DNA of 64,000 bases from positions 1-64,000 of the forward strand of contig JAADVB010000085.1 of the NCBI GenBank assembly GCA_023334545.1, in the 5' to 3' direction. This document shows, one piece after another, positions 23,101 to 31,797 of this stretch. The translations under genes and the position numbers were made by a program. Each line of letters opens with the position of its first letter. Position 1 is the stretch's first letter. Below the pieces are notes generated by a model that saw only the letters and a program-made list of their open reading frames with translations, did not search any database and was not told the DNA's origin. The stretch is from Salisapilia sapeloensis (lineage: Eukaryota > Oomycota > Peronosporomycetes > Peronosporales > Salisapiliaceae).

Positions 23101-25197
23101 GGTACTGACCCGGATACTATCCTCCATCTCGTCCAATCTCTCGCTCGTTGCTTGCGTGACTTGGCTCCTCAGCTGCGTCATGAAGCCGAGACATCCGACG
23201 TGGAGGATGTCGACATGACGCTAGACGGATACTTTAAAAGTGTCTGGACGTCCTATCAAGACGTCAAGAATAAGCCGGATGACCTCACTAGAGGTGTAAT
23301 CTACTGTATCTTCCAGCCTGTATTGCTACACTGCAGCGGTCTGACCGACGACAACGACTCTCTGTTCAAACGATGGTACCGAACAGTGTGGGAGTTTGGT
23401 GCACTGCATCGCCCGAACGTCATTTTCCACTTGACGTCGCGATTCGTCCAGATCTGGCGGATGAAGCCTCGCATCGCACTCGCTTTCCAAGATGAGATAC
23501 TCGAGCTGCTCTTCTACAAGGAGCCTCAAGTGAGTGAAAAACAACGACTGAAGAATACGAATTGGCATGAAATGATTGAATCAATGCCAAGTGAACGCGT
23601 CGGGGTGTCTGTGAAAGACAAGTTTGTTCGTATATTAGTCCTCGGTTTCCTCGATGACGTCCCTATCACGAAAGAAGACGATGATCTAGAGACGTTCATG
23701 ACGACATTGCTAGAGCGACTGCTTCAGTACAACTTGACGGAAGATGGGAAGCGGCAGTACATGATTAACAGTGACGGATTCGGTCGTAAAGTGCGTTGTT
23801 GGCAAGCCATTTGTGTCCTTAGTAGACACATCACTTCGGGTACGGTCGAGTCTGTGAATCAAGTCTTCTGGCAGGCCTTTGGAGCGCTCAATCTTCCAGA
23901 AGTACGCTTCTACATGGAAGTTGTAGCGATGCAGCTAGCTGTACGCTTCCCAGCGACAACCGTGCGAAAGCATCTCATTCCGTCCCTCGGAAAGGTGAAT
24001 CAGTCTCCACAGATCGCGACGTCCTTGCTTCTTGTAGCTGGCTACCTTGTCACCCACGCACTAGACAGCGAGCTCTTGTCGAAAGAAAGCTGTGAGCTGG
24101 AGCTGTTTGAAGCCATGCTTCCGTGGCTGAGCAGTGGACATGGACATGCCCGCGTCTTGACGCAGTTTGCTGTCGGTCAGTTCCTACCAAGATTACTCGC
24201 ATACCCGGAGTTATCACTTGACTCTAACAATGTGAACAACGGAATGAACTTGCGCTTCCTTGAACACACCACTCGGTTCTTGAGTGAAAACAAAGAATGC
24301 AAACGCATGCTGCGTCGACAGCAGAAACAACTGTCTGACTTCCGACCTAGCTACGAATGCTCTCTCCTTGGTGTCCTCTCTTCCTCCATCGCAAATGAGT
24401 TTGATGAGCTCGTCCCGCATGCTGGAGCAGGACGTGCCACTGCCTTTACGGAAGAGCTCAAAGCAGCCATGAATGAGCTATATGCTCAATTCCAACGAGA
24501 GTACTTTAATGCAGACATGTCTCCAGATATATTAAAGACACCGTCTAAAGTGGACGACGCTGATGAAGGCAATCGAGCTGGAGGTCTGTTGGTCCAACGC
24601 AAAATCGATGTCCACTCTGTTTTACTCGAAGAAAGCGTTCTACCTGTTGCATGGCAACGGTCTGATATGCCAACCACGTCGCCACTGGACTTGAATGCTC
24701 GTCGACGACAGCGTCAGTCGGTCATCATGTGCGCTAGTCTCGTGGATAAAGCCCCGAACCTCGGCGGACTTGCTCGTACATGCGAAATTTTTAACGCAGA
24801 GAAGCTGATTGTCCCGGACGAACGCATTAAAAAGGATGAAACGTTCCAGACGATCAGCGTGACAGCTCATAAGTGGGTACCGATAGAAGAAGTCTCACCT
24901 GCCAATCTCACGCAGGCACTAGTCAAGTGGAAGCAAGATGGATATACAATTGTGGGTGTCGAGCAGACGGCCGATAGTGAAGATCTAAGCTCCTTTTCAT
25001 TCCCAGACATGGCTGTCATTGTCTTGGGTAAAGAGAAGGAAGGCATTCCGGTCGACGTGTTGCAGCTCGTCGATGTGTGCGTCGAAATACCTCAATTTGG
25101 CGTCATTCGGTCTTTGAATGTACACGTAAGTGGTGCTCTTCTGCTGTGGTCGTACACGCAGCAACAATTGCTGAAGGATAGTAGAAAGCTAGTATAG
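20119..25197 (+). CDS. TARBP1: TARBP1/Trm3-type tRNA (guanosine-2'-O)-methyltransferase
   Basis: An intronless 1692-aa protein. The first about 1500 residues are Leu-rich alpha-helical repeats of the HEAT/ARM kind seen in TARBP1 and yeast Trm3. The last about 160 residues form a SpoU/TrmH (SPOUT) methyltransferase: motif 1 ASLVDKAPNLGGLARTCE (N and R conserved), motif 2 VIVLGKEKEGIP, motif 3 VEIPQFGVIRSLNVHVSGAL with the knot-forming SLNVxVSxAL core. The family 2'-O-methylates G18 in the D-loop of selected tRNAs. The start is the first in-frame ATG; the open frame extends upstream only to non-ATG codons before a stop. Context with RPC11 suggests coordinated tRNA production and modification. 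Confidence 0.93.
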   Translation: MTMELLSKLRRQVDRAWAHSSFQNKNTSVQDASAVNKYDTHKFVAIGVLASWTTDEMVALMAECSTAIVSELLLPLNDRMLEDESKFHFTLLLVTTLLEDVHRVMDAEDKAQDKLSKCVEMLCCSVLVPAILDPNCVHVHPLASSTIKSLLALTQNAPALVHTLSTQLHLNLTTSKGADASKEAIASAMHSDKDESAIFRAIRSSYQVQAELWTWFYTNKHDTNDKADEWDDAMISICQETINTFSPEQPWQLEAVAIHMLSSCSISSLPQRCVQRIEERERDQQAVTGKTVDPAPAMLFLLCRLVRMDVKVVLSSLTLRSMIARGLACENDKLVRKQALAAMKTALAAFISSSKHQKNGSQKQASPYSTETWENFLAACEVIHMHHEQHLIEQVWPQVDALIQMGIQGFHKQDETQLHDTGCWPVALTFEWMQSVLIRILLHENPVVRRLFVSRFMHSCIKYWESTDLKHSLASNISSFVDDPTFHSFVQYRLLRFCNDPLLYKPLAAAKEFQQLLTQFLTLFLRTRLSSASTEPGSGSTAEDILSAYVHVACNAVFGPDTSNHSPEAFISMLQVFESTHLQQLASAYLSDGRPLLGAQPIESLRFVLDVYIMPSFAQTTKFILMRAAQALLTTGFCDQATLPLSAIARLLCIFSPEHLLSNNSVTLVALRNWLLLSSSASKEQPKNTFMMRLADAVHKFLADDQNEQLSVEQLARLIVLTGDTQHVGTEDDITELVLEYPLASLLDHVSTSATFDGKEQTRAVWLVGMLEKEVEILVQETPASCTFSIRIKPDQIYKSTPTTTIFSRETMFTYAYDLLNAWVAAQATSSKSSNTSLDVDSWDAEPRRVDAIAMVLARMATYAMDQEGNLSIVEQLNPICKVLTKIVFQQEQTSSPTAQNIALRMLAILSSQTQVLDVLDIFDASDLLPQLVQVCFAPASERAAQQMQSKWNITIFTTSKWAIIHHVIQASTYVPRETTKLLLETCVDAFGSAGTDPDTILHLVQSLARCLRDLAPQLRHEAETSDVEDVDMTLDGYFKSVWTSYQDVKNKPDDLTRGVIYCIFQPVLLHCSGLTDDNDSLFKRWYRTVWEFGALHRPNVIFHLTSRFVQIWRMKPRIALAFQDEILELLFYKEPQVSEKQRLKNTNWHEMIESMPSERVGVSVKDKFVRILVLGFLDDVPITKEDDDLETFMTTLLERLLQYNLTEDGKRQYMINSDGFGRKVRCWQAICVLSRHITSGTVESVNQVFWQAFGALNLPEVRFYMEVVAMQLAVRFPATTVRKHLIPSLGKVNQSPQIATSLLLVAGYLVTHALDSELLSKESCELELFEAMLPWLSSGHGHARVLTQFAVGQFLPRLLAYPELSLDSNNVNNGMNLRFLEHTTRFLSENKECKRMLRRQQKQLSDFRPSYECSLLGVLSSSIANEFDELVPHAGAGRATAFTEELKAAMNELYAQFQREYFNADMSPDILKTPSKVDDADEGNRAGGLLVQRKIDVHSVLLEESVLPVAWQRSDMPTTSPLDLNARRRQRQSVIMCASLVDKAPNLGGLARTCEIFNAEKLIVPDERIKKDETFQTISVTAHKWVPIEEVSPANLTQALVKWKQDGYTIVGVEQTADSEDLSSFSFPDMAVIVLGKEKEGIPVDVLQLVDVCVEIPQFGVIRSLNVHVSGALLLWSYTQQQLLKDSRKLV

Positions 25198-25273
25198 ATA
25201 GGGTATATCTAGGTGTTTCTAACAAGTTGTTTCAAGTTTGAAATGACAACAAGTCCTGGACACGAAAAGCGTG

Positions 25274-27004
25274 ATGGAGGGAGTCGTCGGTCGGGCTTTG
25301 CGAGGCGGCGTCTACCTTTTTCTTCAACGTATATTGACTTTCTCATTGCAATCGGTTGTTCTGCGCAAGTTACACCTTAGTGTGACCGGCGTCGTTTCTG
25401 TTCAACTTGAGCTGGCGCTTGCGTCGTGCTTCTTTTTACGTGACGGCTTTCGACTTGCATTCCTTCGTGCTCCGTCCCTGATACGAGATACCACAAAAGA
25501 AAACACAAAGGTTAAAGTAGTGTCTGAGACCACCATCCAGCAACTTGTCAATGTTACTTGGCTGTCGACTGCTGTGACGTGCGTTGTAGCAATGGGCATC
25601 ACTGCATACACATTTATCGTAAACGACAACTCCTCCGCTAAAGCAGATGAGTTGGACCAGCTTGCTGCTTTCCCTTACACAATGGCACTTTATTGTCTAT
25701 CAGCGGCGATAGAAGCTGTGGGTGAACCGCTGTATTTGTTGGCACACTGCAGCTTGCTAATGTCAGTGCAAGTGTCTGCGCAGTCCATGGCACTAATCGT
25801 ACGCAGCATTGCCCAATACTTTTGCATCATCTACTTGGACCTAGGACTTTTGGGATATGGTTTCGCGGAGGTAGCTAGCGCATGCACTATCCTGCTTGTT
25901 CTAGTCCTCTACTTTTCTCGTCAACTACAAGATGAAGAGTCAACCTTTGCGCTTCAATCACTACGTCAATTTCTTCCTAACATACCCAAGAACCGAAGCG
26001 ATGGTATATTTGACCGTAAGCTACTTACGATCTTAGGTGCTCTAAGTCTGCAAAGTGGAGTCAAATACCTGTTAACAGAAGGAGATAAGTGGGTCCTATC
26101 GTCTTTTGCTTCGCTTGAGAACATGGGTGTCTACGGCATCGTCTTTCACCTCGGATCCCTGGTTCCGAGATTACTCTTCCGACCAATTGAAGATGCAGCA
26201 AAGCCAATCTTTAGCAAATTGGGAACGACACACGGGAATGATAATGCATCGACCCAAGCGGTCCATCGCATTTTGATTGTGCTCCTACGTGGAATGCTAT
26301 TGCTAGGTCTGACTTTTATCACCTTTGGCTACCACTTCACTTCTACGCTTGTACTTCTTTTATACGGACCAGAAAAGGTTCGTCTTCACGTCTCATCTGC
26401 ACTCTCGACTTACTGCATTTACATCCTATTCCTCGGATTCAACGGCGTGTGCGAGTCTTTCGTGCATGCAGTTGGAAATGAAAAGCAATTGATGAAGTTA
26501 AACCAGTGGCTGATTGCGTTCTTTGTCATTTATGCAATGACTGCTGCTTTGCTTGTAGCCGGAGAAGAGGATGGAGCTAAGGGTATTATCCTCGCTAACT
26601 GTGTCAATATGGGCTGTCGGATCTTGTATTGTATGCAGTTCATGGGCGCATTTTTCATACAGATAAACGAGCCCGATACTTCTCAATCTCCTACCGTCTT
26701 GGAAAGTATATCATCAATCATGCGCACTATTTTGCCTAACCGCTGGGTGCTCGCATCATTTGCAATTACTGGTGGAGTATTGCGTCAATCCTACCAAACG
26801 CTTGTATTGCCTTGGGAGAATCAAATGGTGGAGCAAGAGATAGACATCGTAAATTTGAGTGTCTGGAAGATGCATGCGATGCATGTTGCCATTGGAGGGG
26901 TAACTTTCATCTTGACAGCAATTGTTGTTTACGTAATGGAAAGGAAGTCAATAGTTGCGCAGGTTCAGGCGGTTCGTGAATCCCAGAAGTCGCATAGCGA
27001 GTAG
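25274..27004 (+). CDS. RFT1: RFT1 family ER membrane protein
   Basis: An intronless 576-aa polytopic membrane protein with about 12-14 hydrophobic segments. The opening (GRALRGGVYLFLQRILTF) is characteristic of RFT1, as is the segment GDKWVLSSFASLENMGVYG near the middle; human RFT1 is 541 aa. RFT1 resembles MATE/MVF flippases and is required in the ER for use of the Man5GlcNAc2-PP-dolichol intermediate in N-glycosylation; whether it is itself the flippase is debated. The ATG at 25274 follows an in-frame GTG at 25271. The gene sits 76 bp after the TARBP1-like stop and 66 bp before the CCDC87-like ATG. Confidence 0.92.
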   Translation: MEGVVGRALRGGVYLFLQRILTFSLQSVVLRKLHLSVTGVVSVQLELALASCFFLRDGFRLAFLRAPSLIRDTTKENTKVKVVSETTIQQLVNVTWLSTAVTCVVAMGITAYTFIVNDNSSAKADELDQLAAFPYTMALYCLSAAIEAVGEPLYLLAHCSLLMSVQVSAQSMALIVRSIAQYFCIIYLDLGLLGYGFAEVASACTILLVLVLYFSRQLQDEESTFALQSLRQFLPNIPKNRSDGIFDRKLLTILGALSLQSGVKYLLTEGDKWVLSSFASLENMGVYGIVFHLGSLVPRLLFRPIEDAAKPIFSKLGTTHGNDNASTQAVHRILIVLLRGMLLLGLTFITFGYHFTSTLVLLLYGPEKVRLHVSSALSTYCIYILFLGFNGVCESFVHAVGNEKQLMKLNQWLIAFFVIYAMTAALLVAGEEDGAKGIILANCVNMGCRILYCMQFMGAFFIQINEPDTSQSPTVLESISSIMRTILPNRWVLASFAITGGVLRQSYQTLVLPWENQMVEQEIDIVNLSVWKMHAMHVAIGGVTFILTAIVVYVMERKSIVAQVQAVRESQKSHSE

Positions 27005-27070
27005 CAACTACCGATCGTAAAAGCTAAATATAGAGTTGAAATCGGTTATAACACTCTTGCTGTGCGAAAT

Positions 27071-29579
27071 ATGAAAGATCGTTGGATAGAACATATTCCC
27101 GAGGAAAGCGAGACAAATGCTGTTGATCCTACAAGCAATGCGAAAGATAAGAACTCAGATGAACCAAATATACGCGATGAGCTGCTTCGAGTAAGTTTTA
27201 ATCAGTACATGAAAGCTAAACAAACTTTATCAAGTTCTTTCAGTGGAGATTGCTATCCCCATGGACGATGTACGTTGTTAGCGATCCAACTTTAAGCGAG
27301 AAAGAAAACCAGTATAACACCTTTGGTTTCATTAATCTTTATTGAGCTTTAAAGATAAACGAATATAGACTACTGACAACAAATGTGCGAGATCAAGTAC
27401 TGGTCGAATTGGAAGTCATCTTTAAGCGACTACGAAAGCAATTGAAAAGTCGAAATGCATCTGGTATCATGTCTAAAGATGCCAGCGCAACGAGGTTGGA
27501 ATGTCAGCTACTCGTTGAAGCAAAGAAGTTGATTAAGCTGTCCAAGCTCACTAATGAGGTAATCTTTATAAACATGCACACGTCTGAATAAACTTAGCAT
27601 CACTTGATATAGGCAAAAAATGTTATAATAGCGAGTCGTTTTGCGACCTTGACGACCGCTTCATCTCCTCTGACGAGTCCTCAGCCTCAAAGTGGTGGAA
27701 ATCGACATTCTACAAGACGAAGGACCAACGCAATTTCACAAAAGCCTCTTACTGGTACACAATCATTTATACACTGCTATCACGAACTATATTCACCGTT
27801 CATATATTCGCAGAGAAGATAAAATTTGGCAAAGATTTGCATTTGGAGGAAGTAGAAGAGTGTCCAAACGAAAGTGAACAAGTTGACTCGATCCAACTCC
27901 AGCTTCCAAAACGACAGGAAACACTTCATCAAGTGATGGATGAACTTGAACGTGAGGATGGTGAGCAAGAAGCAGTAAGTCAAAATCATATAACGAGCTT
28001 TCGAAAGCGTCCCACGTTAGGCCACTTATCACCATCAGCTTCCACCGATCAATCTCCTGGAAAATTACCAGCCAGAGTTCGCTACATTATGTCATCACGA
28101 CCCGGTGTATCGGCACCTATCCAAGCAATTTTGGATGAATATGCCATTCCGAAGGAAGTTATAGAAGCCTTGGAAACCCATCGCCACTTCCACGTCGATG
28201 AAAGCTCTTTACTCTCGTCTTTTGACCCAATTCCAATCTCTAGCAACCAAGTTACTCATTCGAGTGAAGCTACTTCTCCGAAACATGATCGTTTTCCGTC
28301 TGCAGCTCATGACAGTACCGCATACTTCCGTCGCTCTGTCCCACTGGAAAGATCTCCAGTTTCGTTTGTGCTCCAGTCTCTTGACATAGCTCCTGTCCAA
28401 GCGCAACCTGGTCCTATCGACATTTATCAGCATCAAACGAAGGAAGCATATAGCAGCGAAACACATCTACTCACGGAAGTACAAGGGCTATTCGATCATA
28501 CATACGACGCGATCAATGCATTTCGAAAGAAGTTGCACAAGAATCAAGACATATCGGAAGTCGTTAACTTCGCTATTCGAAATTCATTGCATTCGTTGGC
28601 ATATTTCATGGTCCAAGATGGTGATAATACCTTTGCATCGTCTATCAGCAGCGATGGCAATGCCACTGGGTCGGATGCTGCTATCAGTCGTGGTCGTTCG
28701 AAGATACCAATCAGGTTGAGACGTACATCGGGAAGATCGACAACCATTGTAAGGAGAGGTGGTACGAAAGCAACGGCTGCATTGCAAAAGTGGCAAAATG
28801 CTTCGGACCAAGAGGTGAATGGAAACAGACGACGAAATGGCATTACCTTGGCATTTCGATCTCCTCAAGTCCTCAGGTCACAGTATGTAGACCTAATAGA
28901 CCAAATGTGTACGTTCGAGCCGGTGGAAATCGATCTCATGTCCACATACGCTGAGGCAATCAAGAAAAACGAGGAAGAGGAAGAGAGGATGGAGGACCCG
29001 ATTCCCATTCCGCCGGATCTCAGTGCTCGCTTTGAACGTGTATGGAGGCAGCTTAAAATCGACCCTCATATCCGTTTAGACTTGGCAATCAAGTACAGTG
29101 AAAACACTCGCATGGCTGCTATCTTGCCCGAAGTTGTGGACATGTGGGAAGTTGTTGCGGCTTTAATTTTGGAGCGAGAGGAGTATGTAAACGTGCTTCG
29201 ATCGATTGTCGAGCAAGTTCCACAAGTTCAGATGAACATGACCGCTGCAGTCGTCGCCGAGGAGGTTCATATACTCCAGGAACTAGCTATTACGACTCAA
29301 GATGTGAAAGAAGCCATACTTCTTGCTCACCATCACTACAACGACTTTGTAGGTTTATATATCGCTTACGCAATGCATTATCGTACGACTCATGGCATGT
29401 AGGTTATGCTAGGAAGCGACTTTTACCTCCATCGGATGGAACGAGACGCAACGGCGCTTAGGTACGTCGTCTCCGTTTACCCTCTTTTGCGCATGTCTGA
29501 AACACGAGATAGACAAGCATTGCTGAAAAGAATGGAAAGCATGGCAGACAGCAAATTTGCGAGTCATGAAAAGGTCTGA
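27071..29579 (+). CDS. CCDC87-like protein
   Basis: Exons 27071-27190, 27244-27269, 27369-27558, 27613-27754, 27814-29348, 29403-29461 and 29513-29579 join in phase; the final 51-bp intron (GTACGT...GATAG) is open, so retaining it is possible (729 versus 712 aa). The 26-bp second exon is the smallest in the window. The N-terminal part includes ELLRWRLLSPWTILL; the C-terminal part (PIPPDLSARFERVWRQL, LDLAIKYSENTRMAAILPE, WEVVAALILEREEY) matches the conserved C-terminal region of CCDC87, a sperm/flagellum-associated protein in animals. The middle is Ser-rich, basic and probably disordered. A flagellar role is inferred from the family, consistent with zoospores. Confidence 0.75.
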
Positions 29580-29765
29580 GAACGAAAGAACAACCTGGTA
29601 GACAAGATGGCGTGTGCAGCTCTCAGTCATCAAAATGTATTTCTCCTAATCCTCTCCTATAACCATGTTTTCAATGGTCAAGGAGCGAACTAGGCACACT
29701 ACAGTTTTCTGTTATTGAGCTTGTTGGTTCCGTTCGCTCCAGCTTTCATCCGATTCTGATACAAC

Positions 29766-30198
29766 TTAGGCGCTCGCCTTTTCGTCGTTCGAACGACGGA
29801 TACGGGCCAACGTGGAGCGGACCGTAGCAGCCGAAGGGGTGCTATAAGAATAAGAGATGAGAATAGGCGTGGGGTATAATAATAATAGCCTGAACGTACT
29901 TGAGGAGGTAAGCACCACCGGCCATGGTCTTGTAGCACGAGCCACAACGCCAGATGCCGACAACCGTACGCTTAATGCTGTCCTTGCCGCAGAAGGCACA
30001 GTTGTACTTGGAGTGCTGCGAAACTTCGATCTTCTTGACGATCTTACGCAGCGACGAACCGTAGCGCGTGCCGTATTTACCACAGATGCCAACCTTTTGT
30101 GTGCGACGTCCCTACAGAATGGCAATCACGTAATTAGTCTATCATACACGGAGCATAGGGAGGTTCATGAAAGACATATAAGAAGATGCACGCACCAT
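29766..30198 (-). CDS. RPL37A: Large-subunit ribosomal protein eL43 (L37a)
   Basis: Three exons on the minus strand: 30196-30198 (the ATG alone), 29900-30111 and 29766-29841, joining to 96 aa, close to the 92 aa usual for the family. The zinc ribbon is C39, C42, C57 and C60 ([15 protein letters not shown]), and [19 protein letters not shown] and [16 protein letters not shown] are family hallmarks. The first intron splits the start codon from the rest (ATG, then GTGCGT), a gene structure common for ribosomal proteins in eukaryotes. It is convergent with the CCDC87-like gene, 186 bp away. Confidence 0.95.
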
Positions 30199-31797
30199 TT
30201 TGAACTTGTGACCTGACTGAGAGCGAACGAATCGACTTTGTGCAGGACCGAACGCTGTTTCCGCGTATTTGAATGGACGAAAGCCATCAGATATTTTTAG
30301 CCAATAGAAGTGGTATAAATATCATTTTATCCAATACAATCTGAATAATAAGATGCTGTGAAGCGACGTTGAAGCCATCTGGGACGGACTTGAATAAACA
30401 AGGTTGTCTAGGCAAGGACGTTGGAATGACCATCGACCTACATCTCTCATTGTGAATGCCAATTGGGCTTCTTTCTGTTGAAACATCACTATACATTTTT
30501 GTACAAATTCTGATGTATGACAGTAGTTTCGCTTTTTGAAAACTTGCTTTTTTAAGACCTTGAACAACGTTGTCGAGGCGCACTTTAATCCATGTTGCAA
30601 GTCGAGAGCTGGTCTATAGTACGATATACGAGACGCATTGGTCAAATTAACTATATTAAAGATTGCATTTGCCGATCTAGGTATAAATACAGCTATGTCT
30701 GTGGGTAACTTTGGAGTACACATCAGACTAAATTGGCAACAATACACCACAGAATATTGGCAGCGTCCATACCGATACATTAGCCAAATTCATAGTTTAA
30801 ATGTGTGTTGGTGATCTTCCGCTTAGCTTAGGTTGGATTTGGATCTACTTAGTCCTTGTTAATCTAGGGTGGTCAGATTCATTATAAATATGCAAATGAA
30901 TTTGACACACTGTACTTTGCCAGAGGGAGTTCTTTTGAGCACACCAAATTTCATGAAGATTTGTATTGATTCAACTATGTAGAAGGCATCGATCTGCAAT
31001 GCAATTTTACTCGTACTTCACGTCTAAACCCATTTTTGCTTGTCGAATAAGTGACCCTGGGCTTGTGTTACATCCGTATACCAACTCCCTACGTTCCTAC
31101 ATTCAGATCTCTTCTACATGTCATGCCATAGCTGGGCAGGGAAATTTCGTTTTGGACAAACGAAGGGATGTAGCTGTCCATTAAAAAACAAAAAAGGGTA
31201 TAACCCTTTTGAGAGCTGTAGTTATTATGCCTCTTTCTTTTCATAGCATCCACCGTGTGAATCATAGAACAATCTTCATAGCTTATGACAAATCCCTTTC
31301 ATGTACTCGATATATAATTTTAAGACATTAGAGCTCCAAGAGTACATTTCGGTCAACCATCTCATTTTCATACCGCGTGCCATGGCAATCCAGAAGAAAT
31401 TTATACATGAATATTTATATATGACATAAATTGAGCATTATACACTAGATGGAGCGTCATAATTATTGCTCTACTTCCCAATGATAGTCTGCTCTATATC
31501 TAGCTATCTTTACTTTTTCTTAATAAGATGTCCTTCAGTTCGCTCAGTTCAACTATCAATGTTCCGTTTCGCACTTTCATCATCTAAATCAACTCTTTAC
31601 AACCTATTTTCAATATGCTCAGTATTCTCTTATAATTCTACTCAGCTCCATGTTATTTTGAATTGACTCGAAAATTGTGTCCTTTGCCCAGATTCAAGTT
31701 CCAACTTTCGTTGCCCGATTTGTTGTCAGAATTTGTTGTTCGAAAGTTGTTTGTATTTTCTTAATGTTGCTCGTTCTGGTGGTAATTTGGGATCAAA
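30199..31797. other. AT-rich intergenic region, no supported gene
   Basis: About 1.6 kb between eL43 and the EF-RCC1 gene. A 152-codon open frame on the minus strand (30322-30780) has no recognisable domain and is treated as chance. The sequence becomes AT-rich with many stops in all frames from about 31190 to 31780. A perfect 8-bp palindrome lies at 31192-31210. Promoters of both flanking genes must be at the two ends. Confidence 0.5.
31192..31210. repeat. 8-bp inverted repeat with 3-base loop
   Basis: AAAAGGGT (31192-31199) and ACCCTTTT (31203-31210) are perfect reverse complements around ATA, in noncoding DNA. It could be the remnant of a mobile-element end or chance in low-complexity sequence. 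Confidence 0.4.

Noticed and set aside
27976-28008. GTAAGT within the large CCDC87-like exon as an intron
   Set aside because: The possible intron would be only 33 bp, below any other in the window, and the frame stays open.
30322-30780. 152-codon minus-strand open frame between eL43 and the EF-RCC1 gene
   Set aside because: No recognisable domain, unremarkable composition, located in noncoding AT-rich DNA; chance open frame more likely.
30825-30900. CTAGGGTGGTCAG sequence resembling a Tc1/mariner-type terminal repeat
   Set aside because: No matching inverted partner or transposase remnant was found nearby.
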